Assembly: GCA_022072055.1 (NCBI GenBank)
Contig: JAJVIK010000008.1
Location: 124,001 to 188,000, forward strand
Direction of reading: 5' to 3'
DNA from: a bacterium
GTDB taxonomy: Bacteria; Hinthialibacterota; Hinthialibacteria; OLB16
DNA: 64,000 nucleotides
In this document: one piece after another, positions 15,719 to 24,640 of the stretch
Layout: each line of letters opens with the position of its first letter
How positions within the stretch are numbered: the first letter of the stretch is position 1
The notes under the pieces: generated by a model
The model's input: the letters and a program-made list of their open reading frames with translations, nothing else
What the model was told of the DNA's origin: nothing
Databases searched by the model: none
Translations under genes and position numbers: made by a program

Positions 15719-18210
15719 CGTTTCGGACCGGCCGGGTCCCCCCGAAGCCACATGCGAACCAGTTCGGCGGCGGGGCGACGGAGCGCGGTGTCGCTCCAGG
15801 TCTTGAGCTTCTCCGTGTAAACCTCCCAGCGGCGTAGGAAAGCGGACGCGGAGAGCTCCCGTTTGGCCGTGGCGGTGGCGCGTCGAGCAACCTCCTCGTC
15901 GCATTCCACCAACCCAAGATCCACAAGCGCCTCCAGGCAAACCCCCAGTGTCGCGGTGGACAGCGGTAGCTGGAGCAGCTCCTTGAGCGGAGTGGGCTGC
16001 TCCAGCTGACGGTAGACCACCGCCGTGTTCTCGCGTGTCGCCTCGGCGTGCATTCCCGACAACCAAGCCTCCAAGGCCTCCGCGCCGTAGGCGAGTCGCA
16101 CCAGGGTCCCACGGCCGGTGGAGGTCAACACCGAGCGCAGCCAGGCGCGGTCCATCTTGCGGATCGGCGGCCAGAGGATATCCACTATCCGTCCATCCCA
16201 TTCGGGGGGAATCTCTCCCCCATATCCGGTTGAGCAACTCCCCGGCCAGGCCCCCACCGGCAGAGCCGAGCTTCGCTCCCAGATTCGGTTCTTCCAAAAC
16301 GGCAACTCCCCGGGCGAGCTCTCGCGCCACCACACGCGCCACTCGGGACCGTAGCCCACGCGCAGGCACCCCTCCAGGTCGAGAGCGGCGCCCCCGCGAC
16401 CATCCCACACCACCACTCCCGGAATCCCGCCGCCGAGCTCCACCCGCGAGACCTCTTCCGGGAGCGACGGTTCAAGAGTTTCCCTCAGCGAGGGCCGGAT
16501 CGCCACAATCCGAGGTCGAATCACTGTCCTGCCATTCCAGTGGTTCTCCCCATATTCAATCGCCAAATCCACCGGACCGTGGTCCAGGTCCTTGGCCCAT
16601 TCGGCAAGCCGAAATCCGACCGCCTCCAGGGGGCGCGCGGGAGTTCCCAGGTTGATCCGCAGGTGCCCCTCGCCGAAAAGGGTGTAGCGCCCCCTGCCCT
16701 CGAACCGGCAGAGCGAAAACACCGGCGCCGGGAAACCCTGCCCGAAGGGTTCGAGCACGGGGACCTCGCGGAGGATCGCCTCCACGGGATGCTCGGATTC
16801 GAGGAAGGCGTCGATCAGGAGCTCCGGAGCGACCGCTTGCCCGTCGAACTCGGAGGCGACATGACGCAGCGCTTTCTCAAAGTCTCCCCAGCGGCTCATT
16901 TCGACGGTGAAACCCGCCGCTCCGGCATGACCGCCCCCGGCGACAGTCAAGTCCGACACGCTCTCCAACATCTGGCCGGCATCAAAGCCGGAAGGCGCGC
17001 GCGCGGAACCGTGCGCGAGGTCGCCTTCAATCGAGGCCACGAACACCGGCAGCCCGGTGGCTTCCATGAGCTTGGCGGCGACGATTCCAAGGATGCCTCG
17101 ATGCCACTCCGGGTCGGCCAACACCACCGCGCCCGTGGGCGGGTTCGCGCGCAAACGCTCCAACGCGGAGGCGGTGGCGACAGCCCCCAACTTCTTGCGC
17201 TCCTCGTTGGCCTTCTCCAGTTCGGCGGAAAGATCCGCCAATTGCTTTGGGTCTTGGGACACCAGCAGGTCGAAGGCGAGTCGCGGCGAACGGAGCCTCC
17301 CCGCCGCGTTCAGTCGAGGCCCCACCTGGAATCCGATGGTCTCAAGGGTCGCCCCCTCCGGCGCGCAGCGCGCGGAATCAAGCAGCGCGCGAACCCCCGG
17401 CGAGGGATTGGCGCGCAAACGGTCCAGTCCATCCACCACAATCCTCCGATTCTCCCCGATGAGCGGCATCACATCCGCAACCGTGCCGATCATCGCCAAA
17501 TCAATCGGGAGCTCGCGACGGTAGGCTTCCTGAAAGCTCGGGGGCACAAGCGGCAACAGCGCCTGGGCGAGCTTGAACGCCACCCCAGCCCCGGAAAGAT
17601 GCTGGAAAGGATACCTGCTCCTTGAAAGGTGCGGGTTGATGTGCGCGAGCGGTCCTTTCAGGTCCTCCTCGGGTTGATGGTGGTCGGTGAGGATCAGGTC
17701 GATCCCGAGCTCCGCCGCGCGGGCGCAGGCCTCCACCGCCCGCGAGCCGCAGTCCGTGGTCACGATCAAATCGAACCCCTCGGCCTTCTTGGCCTCGATC
17801 CAATCGGCGCGGATGCCATACCCGCTTTCCATTCGATTCGGCAGATACACCTCCGGGGAAAGCCCCACGCGCTCGAAGGCGAACTTGAGGATCGCCGCGC
17901 TGGTGATCCCATCGGCGTCGTAATCCCCATGAATGACCACTCTGTGCCGGCGTGAAATCGCCGCCTCGATCCGCGAAAGGAACGGATTGATGTCCGGAAG
18001 CAGGGCGGGGTCATGGAAGGGGTGAGATTCGGGATGGAGGAAGGAATCCGCCGCCTCAGGTTCGGTGATCCCGCGCGCGACAAGGATGCGCGCCGCCCAA
18101 GGGGAGATCGCCACCGCTCCCACCAGACGCGCCACCGCTCCATCGCTCCTTGCGCGACGGCTCCAAGTCTGTTCTTGCGCCACCGCCTTTGTGGCTGTCC
18201 GCTCCCCCAC
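15715..18210 (-). CDS. recJ: Single-stranded-DNA-specific exonuclease RecJ
   Basis: The 831-residue protein carries the RecJ catalytic motifs: DYDADG (residues 96-101), TTDCGS (151-156), the DHH motif TDHHQP (175-180), PRLNAAGR (298-305) and the DHHA1 signature GGGHAGAAG (425-433). These coordinate two metals for 5'-3' degradation of single-stranded DNA in recombination and mismatch repair. An OB-fold region follows. The C-terminal extension of about 250 residues is longer than in the E. coli enzyme (577 residues) and comparable to longer RecJ forms in Bacillus. The start is GTG 18210 with GGGAG upstream. It is tightly packed between the TPR membrane protein and the methyltransferase. Confidence 0.95.
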   Translation of the reverse strand: MGERTATKAVAQEQTWSRRARSDGAVARLVGAVAISPWAARILVARGITEPEAADSFLHPESHPFHDPALLPDINPFLSRIEAAISRRHRVVIHGDYDADGITSAAILKFAFERVGLSPEVYLPNRMESGYGIRADWIEAKKAEGFDLIVTTDCGSRAVEACARAAELGIDLILTDHHQPEEDLKGPLAHINPHLSRSRYPFQHLSGAGVAFKLAQALLPLVPPSFQEAYRRELPIDLAMIGTVADVMPLIGENRRIVVDGLDRLRANPSPGVRALLDSARCAPEGATLETIGFQVGPRLNAAGRLRSPRLAFDLLVSQDPKQLADLSAELEKANEERKKLGAVATASALERLRANPPTGAVVLADPEWHRGILGIVAAKLMEATGLPVFVASIEGDLAHGSARAPSGFDAGQMLESVSDLTVAGGGHAGAAGFTVEMSRWGDFEKALRHVASEFDGQAVAPELLIDAFLESEHPVEAILREVPVLEPFGQGFPAPVFSLCRFEGRGRYTLFGEGHLRINLGTPARPLEAVGFRLAEWAKDLDHGPVDLAIEYGENHWNGRTVIRPRIVAIRPSLRETLEPSLPEEVSRVELGGGIPGVVVWDGRGGAALDLEGCLRVGYGPEWRVWWRESSPGELPFWKNRIWERSSALPVGAWPGSCSTGYGGEIPPEWDGRIVDILWPPIRKMDRAWLRSVLTSTGRGTLVRLAYGAEALEAWLSGMHAEATRENTAVVYRQLEQPTPLKELLQLPLSTATLGVCLEALVDLGLVECDEEVARRATATAKRELSASAFLRRWEVYTEKLKTWSDTALRRPAAELVRMWLRGDPAGPKR

Positions 18211-18214
18211 TGAC

Positions 18215-20065
18215 TTACTCCCTCGTCCTTCCCTCTTTTTCCCTTTCCGCCGGTTGCGTTTCCTGTCGGTCCTTTTGAGCCTCGGAATGGGCGTTGTGAT
18301 AGTCGATCGCCGCGTTCAACAGATTTCGGCGCGCGAAGGGATGCCTTGGGTCGATATCAAGCACCGCCTGAAAATAGGCCACCGCCATGTCCCACCGGTT
18401 GCGTTGCGCCTCCAGGACCCCCAGGCTGTTGAGCGCCTCCACGCATTTCTGGTCGAGCTCCACCGCCTTGAGGAAGAGTTTTTCCGCTTCGTCCGCCTGC
18501 TTCAAGACATCCAGGTAAAGCCTTCCGAGTTTGAAGTAGGCTTGGCTCGAATGGGGATTGATCTCCAAGGCGCGCCGGTAGGTCCCGGAGGCCTCCTCGA
18601 TTCGTCCGAGGTTCTGATAGGCCCTCCCGATGTTCAAGACGATAAGGTCCAAATCGGGCTTCAGGTGGTGGGCCTCTTCGTAGGAGGGGATCGCCGCCTC
18701 GAAGGATTGCGTGGCAAGCCTCCGGGCCTCCGTCGCCCCTTCCGGCCTCCCGAATTGCTCCAGTCTTCCGGCTTCCTCAATCAAGCTCTCCGCTTTCGCG
18801 GAGAGCGCGGTTCCGAGGTTGTTGTGGACCGCCCAACAAGTGGGATTCCCTTCGCGGTTGTGTTTCCAGAGAGTCTCCGAGTCGGTGTACACTTTGGCCT
18901 GCTGATAAGATAAGACTCCCAAAACACAGGCGAGGGCCGCGCCGGGGATCTGGCCAGGGGTGGTGCTGGTGGAAAGTCCGAAACGTCTCACTCCGTTGGC
19001 GAAGAACGCGGCAAACAGCGCGAGCAGCGCGGCGCTGGCCGGATACTGGTAGTGGTCGGCCACCAGCGAGAGGTCCATGGTCGAATAATCCACCAACCCG
19101 AGCGCCGGGGAAAGCGTGATGAGGAACGCGCCCAGCGCGAAGAAGACTCCGCGCCCGACGCGGCCTCGAAGGAACCAAGCGAGCGCGACCACGGCAAGGG
19201 TGGCGAGCGGCGCGAGCCAGTGGATCCAGTTGGTCGGATTCGGATCCCAGCGGGGGTAGATGGCCATCAGGTCGGTGGGCCAGAGCAGCTTGCCGACATA
19301 AAACCAGGGGGCGGTTCCCGCCACGATCAGGCGGTCCGGGAAAGACAGGTCCGCGCCCGCCACTCCGGCCCCCATGCGCTCGCGTTCCCAGGAGATGGTC
19401 ATCCCGGCAAAGAGCGCGCTCACCAGGAAGAGTGGGAGGGTGGGGAGGATTCGCTGCTTCCACCGATCCCGTTCACGCCACCAGGAAAACAGCAGCAGTA
19501 GCGCCGGAAGGGTGCAGGCCACGGTCTTGGAGAGGATCGCGGCGAGAACACACCCAATCACTTGGAGGTAAAACCGCTTCTCGCCCGTGGTGATCCAGCG
19601 CTTCCATTCATGAAGCGCCAGAAACACAAACAGGGTGGAGAGCACATTCTTGCGCTCGGCGATCCAGGCCACGGATTCGACATGCACGGGGTGAAGGGCA
19701 AACAGTCCCGAGGCGAGGAGGGCGCCCGGGACCTTGAGACGCCGGAGGAGCAGAAACAGCGCGCCGGCGTTGCAGCAGTGCAGCAGCACGTTGGTCAGGT
19801 GATAGCCAAAGGGGACTGTTCTCCAGAGATGCGCCTCGATCCAGTAGGAGGTGAAGGTGAGGGGGTAATAGTTGGGGGATGCCTTCGGTTCGAGCCAAAT
19901 CCGTGAAAGCCCCTCCCAATCGGCGAGCAGCGGGTTGGCGGTGACATACATCCCATCATCCCACAGGAAGCCCCCCCACATCGCGGGGTAATAGGCGGCG
20001 AGCGCGGCCAGGATGACCAGGAGCAGCCCGGTGCGTCGCCGGGGGATAATGCCGGTTGGATGCAT
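18215..20065 (-). CDS. TMTC-like membrane protein with C-terminal TPR repeats
   Basis: The 616-residue protein has about ten membrane helices in residues 10-400 and TPR repeats in residues 430-600 (AYQNLGRIEEASGTYRRALE; AYFKLGRLYLDVLKQADEAE; MAVAYFQAVLDIDPRHPFAR). The N-terminal half has the TMTC/PMT-like pattern: WDD near residue 35, 'GLSRIWLEP', 'YHLTNVLLH', then 'FALHPVHVESVAWIAERKN'. These are the hallmarks of GT-C-fold O-mannosyl or related glycosyltransferase-like proteins in many bacteria. An acidic WDD loop facing the periplasm is consistent with GT-C catalysis, but activity is unproven. The stop is four bases before the recJ start, so the genes are probably one operon. Confidence 0.85.
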   Translation of the reverse strand: MHPTGIIPRRRTGLLLVILAALAAYYPAMWGGFLWDDGMYVTANPLLADWEGLSRIWLEPKASPNYYPLTFTSYWIEAHLWRTVPFGYHLTNVLLHCCNAGALFLLLRRLKVPGALLASGLFALHPVHVESVAWIAERKNVLSTLFVFLALHEWKRWITTGEKRFYLQVIGCVLAAILSKTVACTLPALLLLFSWWRERDRWKQRILPTLPLFLVSALFAGMTISWERERMGAGVAGADLSFPDRLIVAGTAPWFYVGKLLWPTDLMAIYPRWDPNPTNWIHWLAPLATLAVVALAWFLRGRVGRGVFFALGAFLITLSPALGLVDYSTMDLSLVADHYQYPASAALLALFAAFFANGVRRFGLSTSTTPGQIPGAALACVLGVLSYQQAKVYTDSETLWKHNREGNPTCWAVHNNLGTALSAKAESLIEEAGRLEQFGRPEGATEARRLATQSFEAAIPSYEEAHHLKPDLDLIVLNIGRAYQNLGRIEEASGTYRRALEINPHSSQAYFKLGRLYLDVLKQADEAEKLFLKAVELDQKCVEALNSLGVLEAQRNRWDMAVAYFQAVLDIDPRHPFARRNLLNAAIDYHNAHSEAQKDRQETQPAEREKEGRTRE

Positions 20066-20292
20066 GTCGCGGGCAGGGTAACGGGATTGCGGGCGGCTTC
20101 CAACTCTGGGCGGGGAGCCAACCTAACACGCACAGGGAAACCACTTGACACGGGCGAGAATCCGCGCAACAGTGCTAGTGCAAGTGTGAACAGCCCTCTG
20201 TGGCTAGCTGTTCGAGCTGCCTGAAAGGCTCTTTACGCCCGGTCGTTGCCCGCCCCTCGGCCACTTTCTCAGCGCAAGGGAGGGTATGCGAA

Positions 20293-21240
20293 ATGTCCTC
20301 ACCATCAAAGTCCCAAGTCTTGGGGGCGCAGGTCCGTTTCATCCTCAGCTGGCTTCTCGTCGCCATTGTTGTTGGCGCCACTGTCGTGGCCGCACACGAG
20401 CACAGTGTGGGATCGGCACCTCCGCCCCCAATTTCCGACAAGAACGGGGATAACAATGTGGACCCAAAAGACCTCCTCCTCCTTCTTCAAGAGTGGCGTG
20501 ATAGCGAGACAGTTCTTGAGGATGTCCTTTCCTTGGGTGAGGAGTGGTACATGCACGGAATGGGGGACGTTTCAACTCCAACTCATACACCGAACGAAAC
20601 CGATTTCCGCACGCCAACCTACACGCCGGATCAAACGGGACCCTCGACCCCTACCCCCACGCCAGTTGATTCGGACCTGTTTTACTACAGCGAGAGCGTC
20701 AAGATCTACTTGACGCCATCAGATGTTGTGATAGGTGTTGCTTTTCAGCAAGAGGTGGATGAGGGAGAGCGTCTCTCATTCCTTTCTGACTATTCGGAGC
20801 TTAGCACCTTCATCGACGTCGAACCCTTGCCATCCGGCCTTTTTCAGATTGCTTTACGAGAATCGACTCCCTGGAATCGAATGAGGGCACTACTAAGTAC
20901 CGTCTCTGAAGACACTCGAGTTCTCATCGTCTCCCCTCTCTTTCAGGCACCTGGAACAGCAGGCATGCTGCTCACGCCAACATGGATAGTGCGTGCTCGC
21001 CCCGGCGCCTCTACTGAGCAGGTCGAATCCTTCAACCGAGAACATGATGTCTCGGTGGTTAGCATTACTGACTTCCCGCCGGAGCGCTATTACATACTGA
21101 CTCGGATTGGAGTCCGAAACGCGCTTGATGTGCTGGCCTTGGCCAATCTTTACCATGACTCTCCCTTCTTCGACTGGTCAACTCCAAACTTCCAGCGGGT
21201 AGGGGGATCCTCCTTTCCGCGCCTTCGCCTAATAAGGTGA
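20293..21240 (+). CDS. Secreted protein with dockerin-like motif and Thr/Pro linker
   Basis: The start is ATG 20293, after AAGGGAGGG, giving 315 residues with a signal peptide (RFILSWLLVAIVVGATVVAA). Residues 49-70 read DKNGDNNVDPKDLLLLLQEW, a dockerin-like EF-hand half. Residues 95-135 form a Thr/Pro linker (TPTHTPNETDF...TPTPTPV). The remainder (residues 140-315) includes 'WIVRARPGASTEQVESFNRE' and 'YYILTRIGVRNALDVLALAN', which resemble the prodomain of fervidolysin-like subtilases, but no catalytic domain follows. It could be an orphan prodomain, a protease inhibitor or a truncated protease gene. It is transcribed alone between two minus-strand blocks. Confidence 0.6.
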   Translation: MSSPSKSQVLGAQVRFILSWLLVAIVVGATVVAAHEHSVGSAPPPPISDKNGDNNVDPKDLLLLLQEWRDSETVLEDVLSLGEEWYMHGMGDVSTPTHTPNETDFRTPTYTPDQTGPSTPTPTPVDSDLFYYSESVKIYLTPSDVVIGVAFQQEVDEGERLSFLSDYSELSTFIDVEPLPSGLFQIALRESTPWNRMRALLSTVSEDTRVLIVSPLFQAPGTAGMLLTPTWIVRARPGASTEQVESFNREHDVSVVSITDFPPERYYILTRIGVRNALDVLALANLYHDSPFFDWSTPNFQRVGGSSFPRLRLIR

Positions 21241-21446
21241 ATTCCACTCCGACAGGATCTGAATCCGAGGACAAGGATGATAGCGATCAGAGAGTAACCC
21301 AATGAAGAGATTCTTTTCCTGGCCTCTCTGTCCACAGCAGTACCTCGTCCAGACGCCACGGGTGATACCCCGAAACCGAGAGAGACCGACCCGTGGTCTC
21401 TGGTTCGAGCCAGATCTGCCGAAGCCCTTCCCAGGCGGCGCGGTGC
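21241..21446 (-). other. Gap between convergent genes, possible short coding relic
   Basis: No complete gene is present. Read on the minus strand, 21297-21440 is open and encodes 'AAWEGLRQIWLEPETT' followed by 'SGYHPWRLDEVLLW'. The first part resembles the 'WEGLSRIWLEP' region of the TMTC-like protein at 18215-20065. It may be a scrap of a second such gene, but the match is short. Confidence 0.25.
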
Positions 21447-23780
21447 TCAGGCGGATTCGGCGGGTGAGGTTTGAGACCTTCGGCGCCGCGCCCGTTTCGC
21501 CGTGGGAAGGAGCGGGGCGGTGAGTTGCTGGTAGAGCTCGAACAGGAACTCGACCCGCGAACCATCGCCGTTGAACGGCGCGGAGCGATAACACCGGTCC
21601 ACCGCGCGGTCGAGACCCTTGTGGGCCTCCCGGAGGGCTTTGGGCATGGTCTCGGGATCATAGAGGTCCGCCGGCGTGTTCCCCTTGAATTGGGCTCGGA
21701 CATCCAGCACGCGCTGCGCCGCCTTCTCGACATCCGCCACTTGCTTCGGAGCAGGGTCTTGGGGCCAGGGGAAATTGTTGTAGACCAGCTTGGCCGAGTA
21801 GCGAAAATCAGACTTGAGTCGTCCACAAACCTGGCGGACCCAAGCCATGTGCATCGCGCTGGTGAGGACCCCGAAATGGTAGAGACTCGCGCTTGGAAGA
21901 ATGAAAAGGAGGTCACTCGCCAGCGAGCGGGGCTCGAGAAACTCGATCGGGATATATGAGCGGCGTTCGGAAGACACCTTCGGAATCACCAGAAACCTTC
22001 GTTTCGGAATGTTCTCGACATGAAAACGGGTCGGGGTGTCCGCCAGAGCCTGGGTCGGGGCGCTCTTGCTGGAAAGACGGAAACGGCGCACGTTCCGGAT
22101 TCGCTCAAGCACATGCGGCAAGGCGCGCAGCTCGCGCGGCTCCGCCTCCCCCAACCACAGGCACCACCGCGGACTGGAATACAGGAATTCATCCGCGCCA
22201 TACCAGGGACGAAAGAAACGCTTCGAGCCTGGCTCCCGTCGGATAAATGACTTCATCTCCTCCCTTGAGAACAGGTAATTCCCGTCATCAATGGGTTTGT
22301 TCCCGATCCCAATCTCCGGAACTTTGCACAGCGGCGTGGACCGGTTGGTGATGGCAATGTCGGGACCGGAGACGAGATACGGCCCGATGTTGGATGCGGC
22401 CACCGGGATCGGCTCGCCATTTGCCTTGGAATAGTCATGGATGACCTTGTCCGAACGGTCGAAGGCCCCGAAGCCGATGATGACCACATGTACATGCGCC
22501 TTGCCGCGCGCCTCGCTCATCCAACTGAACGTGCGGTGCGCGAAATGAATCTTGATCCCGCGACGAAAGAGCTCCGGCCACAGGACCCCCACCTGCTCCC
22601 CTTGCGTGATCGAATTGGTCGACACAAAGGCCGCGCGGATTTCGGTCTTGCGGAGATACTCGGAAGCCCGCAGGTACCATCCGCTCACATAATCCAGCAG
22701 CCCCGCGTTCTTGATCTCCTTGCATACAAGACCCAGGTCGTCGCGTTGCGCCTCGGCCTGGAACTTGCCTCCCACGAACGGCGGGTTCCCCATCACATAG
22801 CTGCACCTTGCGGCGGGAAGCGCGTCGTTCCAGTCGATCCGGAGCGCGTTGCCCACCACAATCCTCGCGCTCTTCTTGAGCGGCAGGCGCAGCACCGGCG
22901 AGCCGAAGACCTCGCCCACCCGCTCGTTCATCTGGTGGTCGATCAACCACATCGCCACCTCCGCGATTCGCGCGGGCCACTCCTCGATCTCGATCCCGTA
23001 CATCTGGTCCACATCCACCTTGAGTAGGGTGTCGAGGACCAGTCGTTCCTGATGGTGGTTGCCGTTGTAGAGCGCCCTGAGGACCTCCAGTTCAAGCAGT
23101 CGCAGTTCCCGGTAGGCGACCACCAGGAAGTTTCCGCAGCCGCAGGCCGGGTCGAGGAACCGGAGCGAGGCGAGCTTTTCATGGAAGGCTTTGAGCTTCT
23201 TCTCATTCGCCCCGCAGCGCGCCAGTTCGGCCTTGAGGTTGTCCAGGAACAGGCTGCGGACCAGCTTCAGAATGTCCCGTTCGCTGGTGTAATGCGCGCC
23301 GATCTGGCGACGTTTCCGCCTGCCCTCCTCGGTCGCCATGATCGACTGGAAGAGCGAACCGAAAACCGCCGGGCTGATCCGCGCCAAGTTGAAGTCGCAG
23401 CATTTGACCAACGCGGCGCGCATCGCCGCGTCAAATTCCGCGAAGCCGAGGTCCTCATGAAAAAGGTCTCCGTTGACATAGGGAAGCTCCCTCAATTCAT
23501 CAGGAAGTTTCGGGGAGCGATCCGGTTTATCGGTGTCCAGCACGGTGAACAAATGTGCGAGCAAAGGCCCCAGATCGCTTCCATCCGAGCGCGTGGATTT
23601 AACTAGAGTCTTGAAGGAGTCCAGCTCGAAAATGCCGGTGTCATTCGCAAAGAGGCAGAACAGCACTCGGACCAGGAAGCGCTCCAATCGGTGTCCGGAG
23701 TACCCGCCGCGCTCAAGCGCGTCATGGAGCTCACTGAGAATCTCGACTGCTTGAATCTCGAGGGTGGCCTCGGGGTCCAC
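21447..23780 (-). CDS. MmeI-like adenine DNA methyltransferase lacking the nuclease domain
   Basis: The 777-residue frame (GTG 23780) follows the MmeI/type IIL family order. A helical spacer occupies residues 1-150. The methylase domain has motif X GAHYTS (161-166), motif I DPACGCGNF (210-218) and motif IV GNPPFVG (331-337, an NPPF adenine-methylase signature). A target-recognition domain and a C-terminal helical domain (NNFPWPQDPAP; DLYDPETMPKALREAHKGLD) follow. MmeI itself is about 919 residues with an N-terminal D-EXK nuclease. Here the N-terminal domain is reduced to a 43-codon remnant upstream (23784-23915), separated by one in-frame TAA. At best it is a stand-alone methylase, and it may be dead. 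No restriction partner is visible. Confidence 0.85.
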   Translation of the reverse strand: MDPEATLEIQAVEILSELHDALERGGYSGHRLERFLVRVLFCLFANDTGIFELDSFKTLVKSTRSDGSDLGPLLAHLFTVLDTDKPDRSPKLPDELRELPYVNGDLFHEDLGFAEFDAAMRAALVKCCDFNLARISPAVFGSLFQSIMATEEGRRKRRQIGAHYTSERDILKLVRSLFLDNLKAELARCGANEKKLKAFHEKLASLRFLDPACGCGNFLVVAYRELRLLELEVLRALYNGNHHQERLVLDTLLKVDVDQMYGIEIEEWPARIAEVAMWLIDHQMNERVGEVFGSPVLRLPLKKSARIVVGNALRIDWNDALPAARCSYVMGNPPFVGGKFQAEAQRDDLGLVCKEIKNAGLLDYVSGWYLRASEYLRKTEIRAAFVSTNSITQGEQVGVLWPELFRRGIKIHFAHRTFSWMSEARGKAHVHVVIIGFGAFDRSDKVIHDYSKANGEPIPVAASNIGPYLVSGPDIAITNRSTPLCKVPEIGIGNKPIDDGNYLFSREEMKSFIRREPGSKRFFRPWYGADEFLYSSPRWCLWLGEAEPRELRALPHVLERIRNVRRFRLSSKSAPTQALADTPTRFHVENIPKRRFLVIPKVSSERRSYIPIEFLEPRSLASDLLFILPSASLYHFGVLTSAMHMAWVRQVCGRLKSDFRYSAKLVYNNFPWPQDPAPKQVADVEKAAQRVLDVRAQFKGNTPADLYDPETMPKALREAHKGLDRAVDRCYRSAPFNGDGSRVEFLFELYQQLTAPLLPTAKRARRRRSQTSPAESA

Positions 23781-23783
23781 GGG

Positions 23784-23915
23784 TTAGACCTGATAGTTCG
23801 CGGGGAACTCGAAGTGGCGGGTCTTCTCCTCAAAGCTCGCCACGCTCCGACGTCGAATGCCGAAGACCGCGAAGGTGGTGGCGTTCCGGCGAATCTCGGA
23901 TAGGGTGAGCTTCAT
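23784..23915 (-). pseudogene. Remnant of the MmeI-type N-terminal domain with nuclease core deleted
   Basis: This 43-codon frame encodes pieces that align with the MmeI N-terminus: 'LSEIRRNATTF', then 'VFGIRRRSVASFEEK', then 'HFEFPANYQV'. The pieces between them, including the stretch that should carry D-EXK, are absent. The TAA at 23784-23786 is in the same frame as the following methylase, with only one CCC codon between the stop and GTG 23780. The ATG overlaps the stop of the upstream gene by one base (TGATG), so the original coupling is preserved. The alignment to MmeI is from memory of the family and should be checked. Confidence 0.7.
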
Positions 23916-24634
23916 CAAGTCCCCGGCTTGGTGGCGCCTTGGATTTCCCCGCTTGCCGATTCCACTCCCGCCGCCGTGGGTTCCGTGAGCGGGAACGTCT
24001 CCTCCACCAAGATCTCATCTACCAGCTTACGCAACTCTTCGGGCAGATTGAGGGAAAACGGTTCATCCGGGATGCCCGCCGCATCCGCGCTCTTCTTGAG
24101 CTCGGCGAGAGCCGCGCGCCATTCTTCCGTCGTGAGACCGCGACGTTCGCCGACCTCCTCTCCGGAAACCGAGCGCAGGATGTTCGCGAAGGTGTCCGGC
24201 GCGATCTTTCCCTCCACCACGCCGCGCTGGACTCGCTGCGCGGAACGTCGCCCGACCTCCACTTCCTCCGGAGCCAGACCCACCTCCTCGATCCACTTGG
24301 AGTCCACCGTCGAGGTCAAAACCAGGATGCCGAGCTTTCCAGTCAGAAAAGACTCATGGACTCGCCGGAGCTGCTCGATGGTCAGGCGCCCCTCCGAGAG
24401 CCGCCGAGTCACGCGCTCGATCTGGCCTAGAACCTGCTCCCTCTGGTTCGGGGACAGGCTGGAGTCCTCAATCATCCGGGACGAGATCAGATTGATTCCG
24501 GCGGCGGCGATTTCATTCCGCTTGTGGAAGAGCAGATAGGCCCCCGTGGCGATGGCGCCGATCCCCATCACCAACAGGATCGCGCAGCCAATCAGGAACG
24601 GTCGCAGGCAGCCGGGGGAGGATTCGCGCGCCAT
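23915..24634 (-). CDS. Membrane-anchored protein of unknown function
   Basis: This 239-residue protein has one N-terminal membrane segment (residues 12-36; FLIGCAILLVMGIGAIATGA). A mostly helical, charged domain follows (residues 40-200; 'SPNQREQVLGQIERVTRRLS', 'LTTEEWRAALAELKKSADAA'), with a low-complexity tail. I do not recognise the family. It lies six bases after the AGE-epimerase gene and overlaps the MmeI remnant start by one base, so these genes form one transcriptional unit. There is nothing to link it to restriction-modification other than position. Confidence 0.65.
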   Translation of the reverse strand: MARESSPGCLRPFLIGCAILLVMGIGAIATGAYLLFHKRNEIAAAGINLISSRMIEDSSLSPNQREQVLGQIERVTRRLSEGRLTIEQLRRVHESFLTGKLGILVLTSTVDSKWIEEVGLAPEEVEVGRRSAQRVQRGVVEGKIAPDTFANILRSVSGEEVGERRGLTTEEWRAALAELKKSADAAGIPDEPFSLNLPEELRKLVDEILVEETFPLTEPTAAGVESASGEIQGATKPGT

Positions 24635-24640
24635 CCTGAG

